47,704 nt of DNA. Origin: an endosymbiont of Lamellibrachia barhami (lineage in GTDB: Bacteria > Pseudomonadota > Gammaproteobacteria > Chromatiales > Chromatiaceae). Position numbers and translations under genes: made by a program. Below are positions 1 to 9,028 of the stretch, in pieces. Where the stretch lies: NCBI RefSeq assembly GCF_011947365.2, contig NZ_JAAVSH020000001.1:1362000-1409703 (forward strand). Reading direction: 5' to 3'. Below the pieces are notes generated by a model. The model was not told the origin of the DNA, did no database searches, and saw only the letters and a program-made list of their open reading frames with translations. How positions within the stretch are numbered: position 1 is the first letter of the stretch; every line of letters starts with the position of its first letter.

Positions 1-2
1 GC

Positions 3-422
3 CAGGATTACGACAAGTGCAATGGCTGTAAATAAATACTACCTGGGCCTGTTCCTATGCAGTGTTCGTGGAGTTTGATGGAGCAGCAGAAGGTGATGAT
101 ATGCACCTCTGCATCGACCGATCACCGATATGAGCCTGCCAGAGTCGAACGCAAGCCTGCCTGTGTTATTTCCGCCCCACCCGTGCACGAATCTATGGCG
201 ATATTCATGATCCTGACTCTGAAGTGTCGGTGGCGATCCAGAGCAGGGGGTATCCGCTGCAGCCTGAGTGGGGACTGTTCTCAAACTAATTATCTGCCAC
301 GGCGCAAGACCCGGATTCAGATCCACGAGGATGAGCTGGTGCGTGTCGATAATCCGTTGAAGAAAGAGGCGCTGCCGACGCTGCCTGAGGCCGGTGAGAC
401 TCTGGACGATGTGGCTTGGTAG
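3..422 (+). pseudogene. DmsB/NrfC-type 4Fe-4S subunit, frameshifted remnant
   Basis: Remains of an iron-sulfur electron-transfer subunit of a molybdopterin oxidoreductase (DmsB/NrfC/TtrB family). The signal is split over frames. DKCNGC followed by a stop lies near base 15-35. ERKPACVIS, the last-cluster region, lies in the frame of base 57. TRARIYGDIHDPDSEV and YPLQPEWG continue in another frame from about base 182 to 265. TNYLPRRKTRIQIHEDEL and the C-terminus return to the first frame and end at 422. At least three frame changes are needed, and the cysteine expected before PTRARI is lost. It sits directly upstream of an intact DmsC anchor, so it was probably the middle gene of a dmsABC-like operon. 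The 5' end lies outside the window. Sequencing error could explain one shift but hardly all of them. Confidence 0.6.
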
Positions 423-425
423 CTG

Positions 426-562
426 ACAGGGCCGAGGGTATAGGGCCAAGGGCTTGGGAATGAATTTTGGAATTTTTTGGAAGATGAATGAAGTGACGGA
501 AATGCGATCCGGTTCGCCGAGCCTTTTTCCTCGGCCCTCTGCCCTTGGCCCCTGGCCCTGTT
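426..562. repeat. GC-rich inverted repeat element (GGGCCGAGGG/GGGCCAAGGG type)
   Basis: The left end carries AGGGCCGAGGG and AGGGCCAAGGGC. The right end carries their inverted counterparts, CCTCGGCCCTCTGCCCTTGG and GGCCCTGGCCCTG. The interior of about 70 bases is AT-richer. A shorter element of the same design lies inside a coding region at 44332-44414. It occupies the gap between the dmsB-like remnant and dmsC and ends just before the dmsC ribosome binding site. Confidence 0.6.
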
Positions 563-578
563 TCAGGAGGAACTGACC

Positions 579-1556
579 ATGCATCCCGCGTTCTCTGTTA
601 TTTTTCTAACCACCCTCATTGGTGTGGGCCAGGGGCTGTTTCTGGCGCTCTATACCGGTCAACTCTATGCGCTGGCAAATTTGCTGCCTGCGCAGAGCAG
701 TAACTTCTATGCGGTTGGGAGCATGATCTCTCTGGTACTGTTGTTTGCGGGTCTGATCGCCTCGCTGTTCCACCTGGGGCATCCGGAGCGTGCCTGGCGT
801 GCGGCCACCCAATGGCGTACCTCCTGGCTCTCCCGTGAGGTGCTGGTCCTGCCGGCCGCCATGGGACTGATCTTTCTCTACGGTACGGTGCACTTTTTCG
901 ATCTGACGAAACCGCTGTTTGTTATCTCCGGCACCCTGCCGGTCGATTTCTCCCTGATTATCGGTGGTCTGGGTACGCTTGCGGTTTTTGGCCTGTTTCT
1001 CTGTACCGCGATGATCTATGCCAGTCTGCGCTTTATCAAGGCGTGGTATTCACCGCTGACGGTAGCGAACTTTCTGTTTCTCGGCATTGCTTCAGGGTTC
1101 ATGCTCGCTTCGGCTTTCTCTGCCTACCAAGGGAATTCACTGGTGGGTTTCTACGGCACTTGGGCGGTGATTGCGACTCTGTTCGGCCTGCTGACCCGTG
1201 TTGCTACCCTCTACCGGAACGGCCGGTTCAGATGCAAGGTTGATTTGAAGTCGGCAGTGGGTGTTCATCATTCCCAGCTGGAGCAGAAGGCCCAGGGTTT
1301 CATGGGTGGATCATTCAATACGCGTGAGTTTTTCCACGGTAAATCCCAGGGATTGCTGAACCTGATCCGGTATGCATTTCTGCTGATGGTGTTTGCCGCG
1401 CCCGTGATCCTGATTCTGCTCGCTTATGCCCTGGAGTCGGAAACCTTGCCGCTGCTGGCTTTTGGGATCCAATACCTCGGCCTGATTTTGGAACGTTATC
1501 ATTTTTTTACCGAGGCGCAGCATCCGCAGAATCTCTACTACCAGAGCATGGCGTAG
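579..1556 (+). CDS. DmsC-family membrane anchor of a DMSO-reductase-type enzyme
   Basis: A 325-residue polytopic membrane protein with about eight hydrophobic segments, matching the DmsC anchor family. These subunits hold the molybdopterin and iron-sulfur subunits at the inner membrane and oxidise quinol. The family-typical segment HLGHPERAWRA followed by TSWLSREV lies around residues 67-88, after the second membrane helix. The ATG at 579 is preceded by AGGAGGAACTGACC, an excellent ribosome binding site. The neighbouring iron-sulfur subunit is a pseudogene and the catalytic subunit is not in view. The anchor may therefore be orphaned or may serve a complex encoded elsewhere. The substrate (DMSO, tetrathionate, polysulfide, other) cannot be inferred from the anchor alone. 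Confidence 0.85.
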   Translation: MHPAFSVIFLTTLIGVGQGLFLALYTGQLYALANLLPAQSSNFYAVGSMISLVLLFAGLIASLFHLGHPERAWRAATQWRTSWLSREVLVLPAAMGLIFLYGTVHFFDLTKPLFVISGTLPVDFSLIIGGLGTLAVFGLFLCTAMIYASLRFIKAWYSPLTVANFLFLGIASGFMLASAFSAYQGNSLVGFYGTWAVIATLFGLLTRVATLYRNGRFRCKVDLKSAVGVHHSQLEQKAQGFMGGSFNTREFFHGKSQGLLNLIRYAFLLMVFAAPVILILLAYALESETLPLLAFGIQYLGLILERYHFFTEAQHPQNLYYQSMA

Positions 1557-1602
1557 CAATCTGGCAATATTTGACTCACTTGATGTGAAAAGAGGTGAAA
1601 CC

Positions 1603-2412
1603 ATGAGACGCGCAGTAAAAGTCTTCATCCTGTTCTTTCTTGGCCTGCAGAGCCTGCCGGCCAGCCCTGATGTTTTAGTCCTTGTGCATGGTTATCTGGG
1701 CAGCGCATCGTCCTGGGAGACCAGTGGCGTCAATGCGATTCTGGCTCAAAATGGCTGGCAGCGTGCTGGTCTTGCCACTCCTCAGGGGATTCTTCCGGGA
1801 CCGGGAAGCAACGCTGTCAATAAGGTCTACCCGGTTGAGCTGCCGTCTCTTGCACCCATTGCGGTACAGGCGAATCTCCTGGGTGGCATGATCTCTGCGA
1901 TCTCTGCCCGGCATCCTGATGAGTCATTGATCATGGCAGGTCACTCCGCTGGCGGTGTGGTGGCAAGAATGGTGCTTGTCCAAGGTCGGACTCCCAAGGT
2001 CAAGAGATTGATCACCATCGGGTCGCCTCATCTCGGTACTATTCGTGCGGTGCAGGCCCTGGATGCGACAGACAGTTCCGGACCCTTTGGCATTATCAAG
2101 GATTTCTTTGGGGGAGATCTCTACGATCTGGTCCAGGACTCCTGGGGAGTGTTGATCGATCTTACACCAGCCCAACCCGGTAGTCTGCTCTACTGGTTGA
2201 ATGCCCAACAGCATCCGGATATCGACTATATCTCTGTGGTGCGTCCTGGACCGGTGGGTATTGGAGATGAAATGGTTCCGGTCTTCAGTCAGGACATGAA
2301 TAATGTTCCCGCTCTGGCAGGCAAGTCCCAGCGTTTCGTTGTGGCTGCCAGTCATGAACTACAACCGGTAGATGGGGTGGGACTGGTGAATATTCTCAAC
2401 AGGGAAGATTAA
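1603..2412 (+). CDS. Exported alpha/beta hydrolase, lipase/PGAP1-like
   Basis: A protein of about 269 residues with an N-terminal signal peptide (MRRAVKVFILFFLGLQSLPA) and an alpha/beta-hydrolase fold. An oxyanion-region motif VLVHGYLGS lies near residue 27. The nucleophile elbow GHSAGG lies near residue 113. A later SHEL histidine near residue 250 is a candidate catalytic base. The IGSPHLGT segment after the elbow is typical of triacylglycerol lipases and lipase-like esterases. I chose the ATG at 1603 over the in-frame GTG at 1585 because AGAGGTGAAACC directly precedes it and it places the signal peptide at the terminus. The substrate is unknown. It is probably transcribed alone, 46 bases after dmsC. 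Confidence 0.75.
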   Translation: MRRAVKVFILFFLGLQSLPASPDVLVLVHGYLGSASSWETSGVNAILAQNGWQRAGLATPQGILPGPGSNAVNKVYPVELPSLAPIAVQANLLGGMISAISARHPDESLIMAGHSAGGVVARMVLVQGRTPKVKRLITIGSPHLGTIRAVQALDATDSSGPFGIIKDFFGGDLYDLVQDSWGVLIDLTPAQPGSLLYWLNAQQHPDIDYISVVRPGPVGIGDEMVPVFSQDMNNVPALAGKSQRFVVAASHELQPVDGVGLVNILNRED

Positions 2413-2516
2413 CGCAGCGATTACGGGAACTTTTTTCTGCCTGCGTGGGCTTATAATCAACGAACTGCCGTGGTGGTGAATCCCTGCGGCCAATATTCGA
2501 AACATGAGTATTCAGT

Positions 2517-2792
2517 ATGGGTAAAATTATTGCGGTTTTGGTGCTTCTGTCCGTTATGGCCGCACCTGCGTTTTCGGCATCTTACTATTTGGTGGAAAGT
2601 ACCTTCAGGGATGCAGGTTGCGACTCATTCAAGACAAAGTTGCTGGCCGCCATGGAAGGGCAGGAGATCTATGTCGGTTGGTGTTCTGCCTTGGAAAACT
2701 ATCTGCTGGTAATCGAATGTAGTTTTGCAGACTGTCGTGTGCTGAGAAAGAATCAGGAAAGGAAAATTCATGGTCTCGACCGTAAATGGTGA
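2517..2792 (+). CDS. Small exported protein of unknown function
   Basis: A 91-residue ORF starting with a clear Sec-type signal peptide (MGKIIAVLVLLSVMAAPAFS, cleavage expected after the alanine that follows). The mature part is about 70 residues with four cysteines (near residues 35, 56, 68 and 73), which would suit disulfides in the periplasm. It ends with a basic tail. I do not recognise the family. It is convergent with the TetR gene, whose stop lies one base further on. There is no strong ribosome binding site before the ATG. Confidence 0.5.
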   Translation: MGKIIAVLVLLSVMAAPAFSASYYLVESTFRDAGCDSFKTKLLAAMEGQEIYVGWCSALENYLLVIECSFADCRVLRKNQERKIHGLDRKW

Positions 2793-2793
2793 G

Positions 2794-3417
2794 TTACCTG
2801 ACCAGTATGCCCTCCATCAACAGACTCTCCACCTTTGCACTCAGGTTGCGCACCTGATCTTGCTCATCCGCAATCCCGCATAGCTGGCCACCGGTGATCA
2901 GCATGGCCAATCCATGCACCATGGACCAGGTTGCCAGCGCAAGCAATTCAGTCTCTTCATTGCGAAAAATACCGGACTGCTTGCCGCTTTCTATCAGGTT
3001 TACCAAGCCCTGAAAGGCGTTATCCGCTGTAGAATCCAAGTTCTCTTTTGGACATTTTTCCATATCGATGAAGCCCCCGAACATCAACTGTGTGATCTCA
3101 GGGTTGTCCAATGCAAGTTCTACATAAGCGACACCGGTTTCGATCAGTTGCCGCTTCGGGTCACCGTCAAACTGCATGGCGGCGTTTCGCGTGCGCTCTG
3201 TCAATGTTTTGAAACCTGTTTCGGCAATCGCCACAAGCAGTGCATTTTTATCTTTGAAGTGACGATAGGGCGCAGTGTGACTGACACCTGCCTTTTTAGC
3301 CAGTTCCCGAAGACTGAACGCATTCGGGCCTTTGTCGCGGATCAGTTCGATTGCAGCGGCGATCAGCGTGCCATGCAGATTCCCGTGGTGGTATGTTTCG
3401 CCTGATCTCTTGTTCAT
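2794..3417 (-). CDS. TetR/AcrR-family transcriptional regulator
   Basis: A 207-residue one-component repressor. The N-terminal helix-turn-helix lies around residues 15-60 (AAIELIRDKG, then SLRELAKKAGVSHTAPYRHF and KDKNALL), the hallmark of TetR DNA-binding domains. The C-terminal ligand-binding half resembles the WHG-type TetR_C domain. The ATG at 3417 is chosen because GAGGAGA lies about six bases upstream on this strand; the frame is open further upstream but has no such site. The gene is divergent from a periplasmic adaptor/RND pump pair, the usual arrangement of a local repressor of an efflux operon. A palindromic operator candidate lies in between. Confidence 0.85.
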   Translation of the reverse strand: MNKRSGETYHHGNLHGTLIAAAIELIRDKGPNAFSLRELAKKAGVSHTAPYRHFKDKNALLVAIAETGFKTLTERTRNAAMQFDGDPKRQLIETGVAYVELALDNPEITQLMFGGFIDMEKCPKENLDSTADNAFQGLVNLIESGKQSGIFRNEETELLALATWSMVHGLAMLITGGQLCGIADEQDQVRNLSAKVESLLMEGILVR

Positions 3418-3449
3418 TAACAATCTCCTCGGAGGGAGTATATCAGTCG

Positions 3450-3489
3450 ATGTTGACATTGCATACATCTATGTATACGCTGTCAACAT
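3450..3489. promoter_or_regulatory. Palindromic operator candidate for the TetR regulator
   Basis: ATGTTGACA at 3450-3458 and TGTCAACAT at 3481-3489 are perfect inverted halves. Between them is a second imperfect palindrome built on CATACAT and ATGTATAC. A further ATGTTGA half site lies at 3500-3506. The element sits 33 bases upstream of the TetR start codon and in the divergent region facing the efflux genes. It fits autoregulation plus control of the pump. Binding is inferred, not shown. Confidence 0.6.
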
Positions 3490-3532
3490 TGCTGTATGCA
3501 TGTTGATACCGGGCTTTGTCCGCCATGAGTTC

Positions 3533-3620
3533 GTAGGCCTGTTCAAGCGTAGCGGATCAGGCAATAAATTAGGTACAACGCATAGCGTTTGCCGCTTCCG
3601 CTATGCTTGAACCGTCCTAC
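3533..3620. repeat. REP-like palindromic repeat pair (GTAGGC...CCTAC)
   Basis: Starts GTAGGCCTGTTCAAGCGTAG and ends with the inverted counterpart, CGCTATGCTTGAACCGTCCTAC. This is the two-unit form of an intergenic family also found at 8735-8797, 24418-24447, 26773-26853 and 47200-47288. The shared core is TCAAGCGTAGCGGA in both orientations, flanked by short GC stems. Confidence 0.75.
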
Positions 3621-3661
3621 ATCTGAAATAGAGCAAACAGTGACAGAAGGGAGTGGAAGCG

Positions 3662-4653
3662 ATGCAGAAGGTTTTGGGAGTGCTGCTACTGATCAGTGGC
3701 CTGATCGCTACTGAAATCCATGCGCAGGCGTTGGTGACGGCGCAAATCGCCACGCAACGGGAGGTGTTCTCAGGGTTTACCAGGGCACGCACGTTGCTGA
3801 CACTCTCCGCTGAAGCCTCAGGCAGGGTGGAGGAGATAAATGCTGATGTGGGTGACCGAATCGACGCCAAGCTTCCGCTGGTTTGTCTTGATGACACCTT
3901 TATCAAACTGGATCTGCGTGCCAACAGAACTGAGACACAACGTCTTGAAATCGATGTCCGCCACTATCGAAAGCAGGTGAAACGTTTCAGTCAGTTGCTG
4001 AAACAGAAGAGTTCCTCCGAGAGCCAACTGGACGATGCGCAACGCAATCTTGACAGCGCCCGCAGTCAGATTGCTTCCCTCAAGGTGCAGAATGAGAAAC
4101 TGCGTGAGAAAAAGAGCGCCACTGCATAAAGGCGCCTGAAGGTTGGCATCTGGTCGAGCGCCATGTGGAGCAGGGGCAGTGGATCAATGCCGGTGAACCT
4201 GTGGCTAAAGTTGGAGATTACAGTCGGTTGCTGGTGCCTTTTGCTCTATCGTTGGCGGAATTTCAGACCCTGCAGGGGCTGGGTGAGAAGCTGGCGCTCT
4301 TTCTGCCCGAACTGGGTCAGAGGATGGTGGCAAAGATCGAGCGGGTCTCCCCCTCCTTTGATGAAGCCTCCCACAAGATCTATGTTGAGTTGGAGATAGC
4401 GGTAGACGCCGGGACTGCAAGGGGCGGACTGCGTGCTGAGTTGACGCTCGATCTTCCCGCCCGTTCCGGGGCAGTGGTATTGCCTGCAGGGGCAGTGTCG
4501 GAACGATATGAGGAGCACTGGCTGAAACGTGCTGACGGCAGTGATATACGGGTTGTATTCCTGGGTCGTGCCAAGGGCAGGGAAGGGGAGTGGGTCAGGG
4601 TGACGGCTCCCGGGGTCAAGCCAGGCGATGAGTTCGTCATGGGTGGGGAGTAA
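3662..4653 (+). pseudogene. RND efflux periplasmic adaptor (membrane fusion protein), frameshifted
   Basis: A periplasmic adaptor that would bridge the RND pump to an outer-membrane channel. The first part (from 3662) has a signal peptide ending AQA and a lipoyl half (ASGRVEEINADVGDRI). It continues as a coiled-coil hairpin with many Gln, Glu and Lys residues and stops at 4129 after EKKSATA. The second part restarts in another frame at about 4110. It reads RHCIKAPEGWHLVERHVEQG, the second lipoyl half, then the beta-barrel and membrane-proximal domains to 4653. One single-base shift near 4100-4118 joins the two into about 330 residues, normal for the family. Because the pump gene six bases downstream is intact, this is either a recent mutation or a sequencing error. 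The start at 3662 follows AGGGAG. Confidence 0.8.
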
Positions 4654-4659
4654 TCCGGT

Positions 4660-7600
4660 ATGGAATCGGTGGTCCAATTCTCGTTAAGACAGAAGGTTTT
4701 CTACAACCTGATGTTCGTCGTTCTGATTGTGGTGGGATTTATCTCTCTCTTTTCTTTGCCGGCGGAACGCTATCCCAATTTTGGTTTTGGAGAGGTGATC
4801 ATCTCCACGGTCTATCCGGGGGCCTCTCCGGTCGATGTGGAGAGTCTGGTAACCCGCAAGATAGAAGAGGCGCTCGAATCGGTAGATGATGTGGAGTGGA
4901 TCAGTGCCACATCATTCAGCGGCCGATCCCACATTCGCTTAAAGTTTGTCGATGACGCCGATTATGACGTGCTTTATAACGAAGTGCGGTTTGAAGTGCT
5001 CAACGTTATCAGCGAACTGCCGGAAGGCGTTGACCCGCCCAACCTGATCAATGCCAAGGTGCAGGACTGGTTGCCGGTGATCGTGGTGAATTTCACCGGA
5101 GATCATGAGAATCGGGCGCTGGCACTGATGGCCAGGGAGATGAAAACCCGGCTGCAGAAGATCGGCGGGATACAGGAGGTTGAACTCTCGGGAGAGTATG
5201 TCCAGGAGTTTCACGTCAAACTCGACCCGGAGAAGCTTAAATCCCTTGGGGTCAGTTTCGATGCTGTTGCCAATGCATTAAGCAAGGCGAATGTGTCACT
5301 GCCCGCCGGTAAATTCAGTAACGTCGCAGGCGAATTCCTGGTCAAGGTTGATGAGCGCTTCGACTCTCTGAAACAGGTTTTGGGGACAGTGATCCGGGTT
5401 GATGCCGATGGCAGCCTGGTACGGGTTGAAGATGTGATAAGCCGGGCCGGGATGGGCTATCGGGATCCAACCGTAATCCCATCGGTAAACGGCAAACCTT
5501 CACTGGCGCTGAAGGTGACCAAGTCGGATGCCGGCAATGCCATGGATATCCGTGATGCTGTCGCGGCTGTGGTCGATGAGTATCGTCCCTTGCTGCAGGC
5601 GCAGGATGTGGAACTGGTCCTGACCCAGGACTCCACCGTCTATATCAAGGACGGGCTGAACACTCTCGGTATGAATATGCTGGTGGGTATCTCGCTGGTC
5701 TCCCTGATTATCTGGTATTTCATGGGCATACGTAATGCCGGTCTGGTTACCATCGGCATACCCTTCTCTTTCATGATCACCATGCTGATCATGTATCTCA
5801 CCGGCAACAGCCTTAATGAAATCACGCTCTTTTCCTTTGTTCTGGTGACGGGGATTGTGGTGGATGATGCCATTGTGGTGACGGAAAATATCTATCGCCA
5901 TGTGCAGGAAGGGCGTCCGCTGCGGGAGGCGATCGTCAAGGGGACTTCCGAAGTGGCCCTGCCGGTGATCGCCGCAACCATGACCACGGTGGCAGCTTTT
6001 CTGCCGATGCTGATCATGAGCGGAACGACCGGACAGTTTTTTGCCTTGGTGCCGAAGGCGGTCACCTTTGCCATTGTGGCCTCGCTGGTCGAATGTCTGT
6101 TGATCCTGCCCATTCACTACCTCGACTTTGGACCCAGAGCCGATAAGAAGATTGCCACTATGAAGCGGGACAATGCTCTGATGCGGGTGTTGCGGCGTTT
6201 TACCAGCAGACTGCTGAAACTGACAATGCGCTTTCGCCTGACCAGTGTGACCTTGGTGATGCTGCTATTCGCTGTTGCTGTGGTCGTGTTGGGTCTGTCG
6301 GCCAGCGGCAAGGTACCGTTGATCCGTATTCAATTCTTTCCCGATGACTACAAACTCTACTATGTCGATGTGGTGGGACCAGGCAACATACCGATCAGGG
6401 TGGTGGACAAACGTGTGCGGAAGATCTCTGAGGCAGTGATGGCGGATGGGCCGGGGATGGCCAAGGCAGCGGCCGGTTATGCCGGTTTCTACTTCAATGA
6501 GGATTATGAGCCGGTCTATGGTAACAATCACGGTTCGGTGATGGTGACCATGCCATCGGTGACTGAACAGACGTTTGATGATCCCCTGCTGCACTTGGAT
6601 CGGATGCGGGAAAAACTCAAACCGATCTTTGAGACAGATGGATTTGAACTGCATATTCACCCGCAGAACGATGGCCCTCCAAGTGGCAAGGACATCAACG
6701 TGCGTGTGGTGGGTTCAAATATCGAATCGGTATCGGCCCTGGCGACGGATCTGCTTGATCATATGCGCAAGGATCCGGATATTGGAACACATCTGCTTGA
6801 TCTGGCAGATGACCGGGGGCTACCGAAACGGGCGATTCAATTTGAAGTACTACAAGATCGAGTGGCTGAATATGGACTCGACAGCGCACAGGTGACGCAG
6901 TTGGCGGCCAGTGTATTGGATGGCCGCTATCTGGGTAAATACCGGCACATCGATGAAGAGGTTGATCTCAAACTCTATATCGACCCCGAGCGGCTGAAAG
7001 AGCCGGAAAATGCGCTCTATATCCCGGTTGTGGAGGATGCTGAACGTCCTCTCCATCTGGCCGATCTTGTCAGAATCCGTACCTACAATGAAGCTGGAGA
7101 GATAAAACGCTATCGAGGGCAAAGAGCCATCAGCCTGAAGGCAAATATCAAACCGGGTGCACCTACCTCAACGCCAACCATCGTGAACGGGGTAAAGCGC
7201 TATTATGAATCTGTTCGTGATTTATATCCCGGCGCAACGGTCACTTTTGGTGGAGAGCATGAAGATACGCGGCGATCATTCGAGTCGTTGGCCTACGCTT
7301 TCATCATTGCAGTGTTGGTCATGTATGTGATCCTGGCGACGCAGTTTCAGTCCTATCTACAACCGTTGATCATTCTGTCTGCAATCGTCTTTGCGTTGAT
7401 TGGCGTGGTGTTCGGCAAGCTGGTGAGTCAGACACTCTTCACAGTCAACAGTTTTATTGCTGTCATCGGCGTGGCGGGTGTGGTGGTAAACGATGCACTG
7501 GTACTGGTCGATTTTATCAATAAACGTTATCGAAGCGGTATGTCACGCCGGGATGCCATCGTTGACGGTGTCCAGGTTCGATTGCGTCCTATTGTCTTGA

Positions 7601-7809
7601 CGACGCGCACCACTACCCTGGGCCTGCTGCCGATGGCAGTAGGTTTTCCAAGTTATTCGCTCATCTGGGGCACCATGGCTTCGACCTTTGTCGCCGGACT
7701 GGCGACGGCAACCGCCTTGACCCTGTTTATCGTGCCCGTTTTGTGGGATCTGTTGCAGGGCTTGCAGGAACGCCGTGAACGCAGAAAAGCGTTGCGGGCA
7801 ACGAACTGA
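4660..7809 (+). CDS. RND-family efflux transporter permease subunit
   Basis: A 1049-residue inner-membrane pump of the AcrB/MexB superfamily. It has the usual twofold design: TM1 near residues 12-34, a large periplasmic porter domain, TM2-6, TM7, a second porter domain and TM8-12. The proton-relay pair is present in VVDDAIVV of TM4 (about residues 401-403). In TM10 the sequence is GVVVNDALVLVDF (about residue 940). The lysine found there in AcrB is absent, as in many RND pumps outside the HAE-1 group. The substrate therefore cannot be guessed by analogy to AcrB. It is co-transcribed with the frameshifted adaptor, and a divergent TetR gene probably regulates both. No outer-membrane factor gene is adjacent. 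Confidence 0.92.
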   Translation: MESVVQFSLRQKVFYNLMFVVLIVVGFISLFSLPAERYPNFGFGEVIISTVYPGASPVDVESLVTRKIEEALESVDDVEWISATSFSGRSHIRLKFVDDADYDVLYNEVRFEVLNVISELPEGVDPPNLINAKVQDWLPVIVVNFTGDHENRALALMAREMKTRLQKIGGIQEVELSGEYVQEFHVKLDPEKLKSLGVSFDAVANALSKANVSLPAGKFSNVAGEFLVKVDERFDSLKQVLGTVIRVDADGSLVRVEDVISRAGMGYRDPTVIPSVNGKPSLALKVTKSDAGNAMDIRDAVAAVVDEYRPLLQAQDVELVLTQDSTVYIKDGLNTLGMNMLVGISLVSLIIWYFMGIRNAGLVTIGIPFSFMITMLIMYLTGNSLNEITLFSFVLVTGIVVDDAIVVTENIYRHVQEGRPLREAIVKGTSEVALPVIAATMTTVAAFLPMLIMSGTTGQFFALVPKAVTFAIVASLVECLLILPIHYLDFGPRADKKIATMKRDNALMRVLRRFTSRLLKLTMRFRLTSVTLVMLLFAVAVVVLGLSASGKVPLIRIQFFPDDYKLYYVDVVGPGNIPIRVVDKRVRKISEAVMADGPGMAKAAAGYAGFYFNEDYEPVYGNNHGSVMVTMPSVTEQTFDDPLLHLDRMREKLKPIFETDGFELHIHPQNDGPPSGKDINVRVVGSNIESVSALATDLLDHMRKDPDIGTHLLDLADDRGLPKRAIQFEVLQDRVAEYGLDSAQVTQLAASVLDGRYLGKYRHIDEEVDLKLYIDPERLKEPENALYIPVVEDAERPLHLADLVRIRTYNEAGEIKRYRGQRAISLKANIKPGAPTSTPTIVNGVKRYYESVRDLYPGATVTFGGEHEDTRRSFESLAYAFIIAVLVMYVILATQFQSYLQPLIILSAIVFALIGVVFGKLVSQTLFTVNSFIAVIGVAGVVVNDALVLVDFINKRYRSGMSRRDAIVDGVQVRLRPIVLTTRTTTLGLLPMAVGFPSYSLIWGTMASTFVAGLATATALTLFIVPVLWDLLQGLQERRERRKALRATN

Positions 7810-7847
7810 TAAAATCGGTGTCCTGTTTGGTGATTTGATACCCCCCA

Positions 7848-8531
7848 ATGAAATTGCTTGCGCTCGAAACTGCTGCCGAAGCCTGCTCCGTCGCCCTTTC
7901 AATCGATGGTGAGATTCACTTGCGCTACGAAGTGCGCCCAAGAGGTCATAGTGAGCTGGTGCTTGCCATGATGGACGAACTGCTGAATGAGGCGGGTTTG
8001 GTGCCGTCGCAGCTGGATGCCATAGCATTTGGTCGGGGTCCAGGATCATTTACCGGAGTGCGGATTGCCACCGGCGTGGTTCAGGGCGTGGCATTTGCAG
8101 CTGACCTGCCAGTAGTGCCGGTCTCCACGCTTGCTGCCTTGGCCCAGCGTGCCTGCCGGGAGAGCGGCGCTAAACGGCTGTTGCCGGCGTTTGATGCGCG
8201 CATGGGTGAGGTCTACTGGGCGGCCTATCATCTTGGTGCGGTTGGGCTGGTTGAATTAGAGGGAGTGGAGGCAGTCGCGAAAGCCGAAGAGGTAAACCTT
8301 CCGGATGGCGATGGCTGGTATGGTGTCGGGACAGGCTGGGCTGTGTATGGTGAGCTGCTGGCAGAACGTATGGGCGCAGGTTTGGAACAACAGATGCCTG
8401 ATCTCTATTGCAGTGCGGAGGATGTGGCCCTGCTGGGTGTGGCGGGTTTTAAGGCGGGGAATAGTGTGGCGCCTGAATTGGCTTTGCCGATCTATCTCCG
8501 GGATCGAGTTGCCAAAAAAAAATCGGCGTAA
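7848..8531 (+). CDS. tsaB: tRNA threonylcarbamoyladenosine biosynthesis protein TsaB
   Basis: A 227-residue ASKHA-fold protein that partners TsaD (with TsaE) to put the threonylcarbamoyl group on A37 of ANN-decoding tRNAs in the cytoplasm. The start MKLLALETAAEACSVAL and the segment AFGRGPGSFTGVRI near residue 62 are diagnostic, and the length is normal. It lies 38 bases after the RND gene on the same strand and is probably expressed from its own promoter. The C-terminus is very lysine-rich (AKKKSA), encoded over an A-rich run near 8515. Confidence 0.92.
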   Translation: MKLLALETAAEACSVALSIDGEIHLRYEVRPRGHSELVLAMMDELLNEAGLVPSQLDAIAFGRGPGSFTGVRIATGVVQGVAFAADLPVVPVSTLAALAQRACRESGAKRLLPAFDARMGEVYWAAYHLGAVGLVELEGVEAVAKAEEVNLPDGDGWYGVGTGWAVYGELLAERMGAGLEQQMPDLYCSAEDVALLGVAGFKAGNSVAPELALPIYLRDRVAKKKSA

Positions 8532-8571
8532 CTATTCAGCACAATTCAACATACTAAGGAGAACGCTGGAT

Positions 8572-8676
8572 ATGCACCCTTTAGTAATCCGGCCAACTGT
8601 TGATGGGTTATGCTGGGCGCAGGGCTTTGTGGGAAAGCGAAAATTAGTTAACGTCTATCCGGAAACCCATATCTAA
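8572..8676 (+). CDS. Possible 34-residue ORF, unrecognised
   Basis: The ATG at 8572 follows AAGGAGAACGCTGG, a strong ribosome-binding match, and the frame runs to TAA at 8674. The peptide (starting MHPLVIRPTVDGLC) has no recognisable domain. It could be a leader, a remnant of a larger gene, or chance. Apart from this, 8532-9028 holds a CACGAAG-type repeat at about 8677-8705 and a REP-like element. I see nothing else in it. Confidence 0.2.
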   Translation: MHPLVIRPTVDGLCWAQGFVGKRKLVNVYPETHI

Positions 8677-8734
8677 CCACGAAGCGCACGAAGTACACGA
8701 AGAAAATTATTTCCGGATGGATGCCAGTTAACGA

Positions 8735-8797
8735 GTAGGCTGGTTCAAGCGCAGCGGAACCGGCAATGCCCGATCCGCTACGCTTGATCGGGCCTAC
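8735..8797. repeat. REP-like palindromic repeat pair
   Basis: A compact two-unit copy: GTAGGCTGGTTCAAGCGCAG, a short spacer, then the inverted unit GCTACGCTTGATCGGGCCTAC. It lies in the 497-base gap between tsaB and the MscS gene, downstream of both (they converge). It could form a stem-loop that stabilises either 3' end. Confidence 0.75.
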
Positions 8798-9028
8798 ATT
8801 ATGGATAGTGGCTGTTTTGTTCAGTGATGTGGCTACTCTCTCGTGGCCAAGGCACTTTTCCAGGATTTCCTGTCTTCCGAATATCGCATGATCGCATCAA
8901 GAATCACATCGTTGCGTTTTTTTCTGTGAGACGCTGAATTGATAAGTGCATAGCATCGGGAACCATTCCCAAAACTATTTTCTATGTTATTTATAAATTA
9001 ATTCACTGACTTGGATTTCCATCTGATT

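Noticed and set aside
5500-6117. 205-codon minus-strand His/Gln-rich frame
   Set aside because: It is a shadow of the RND pump gene.
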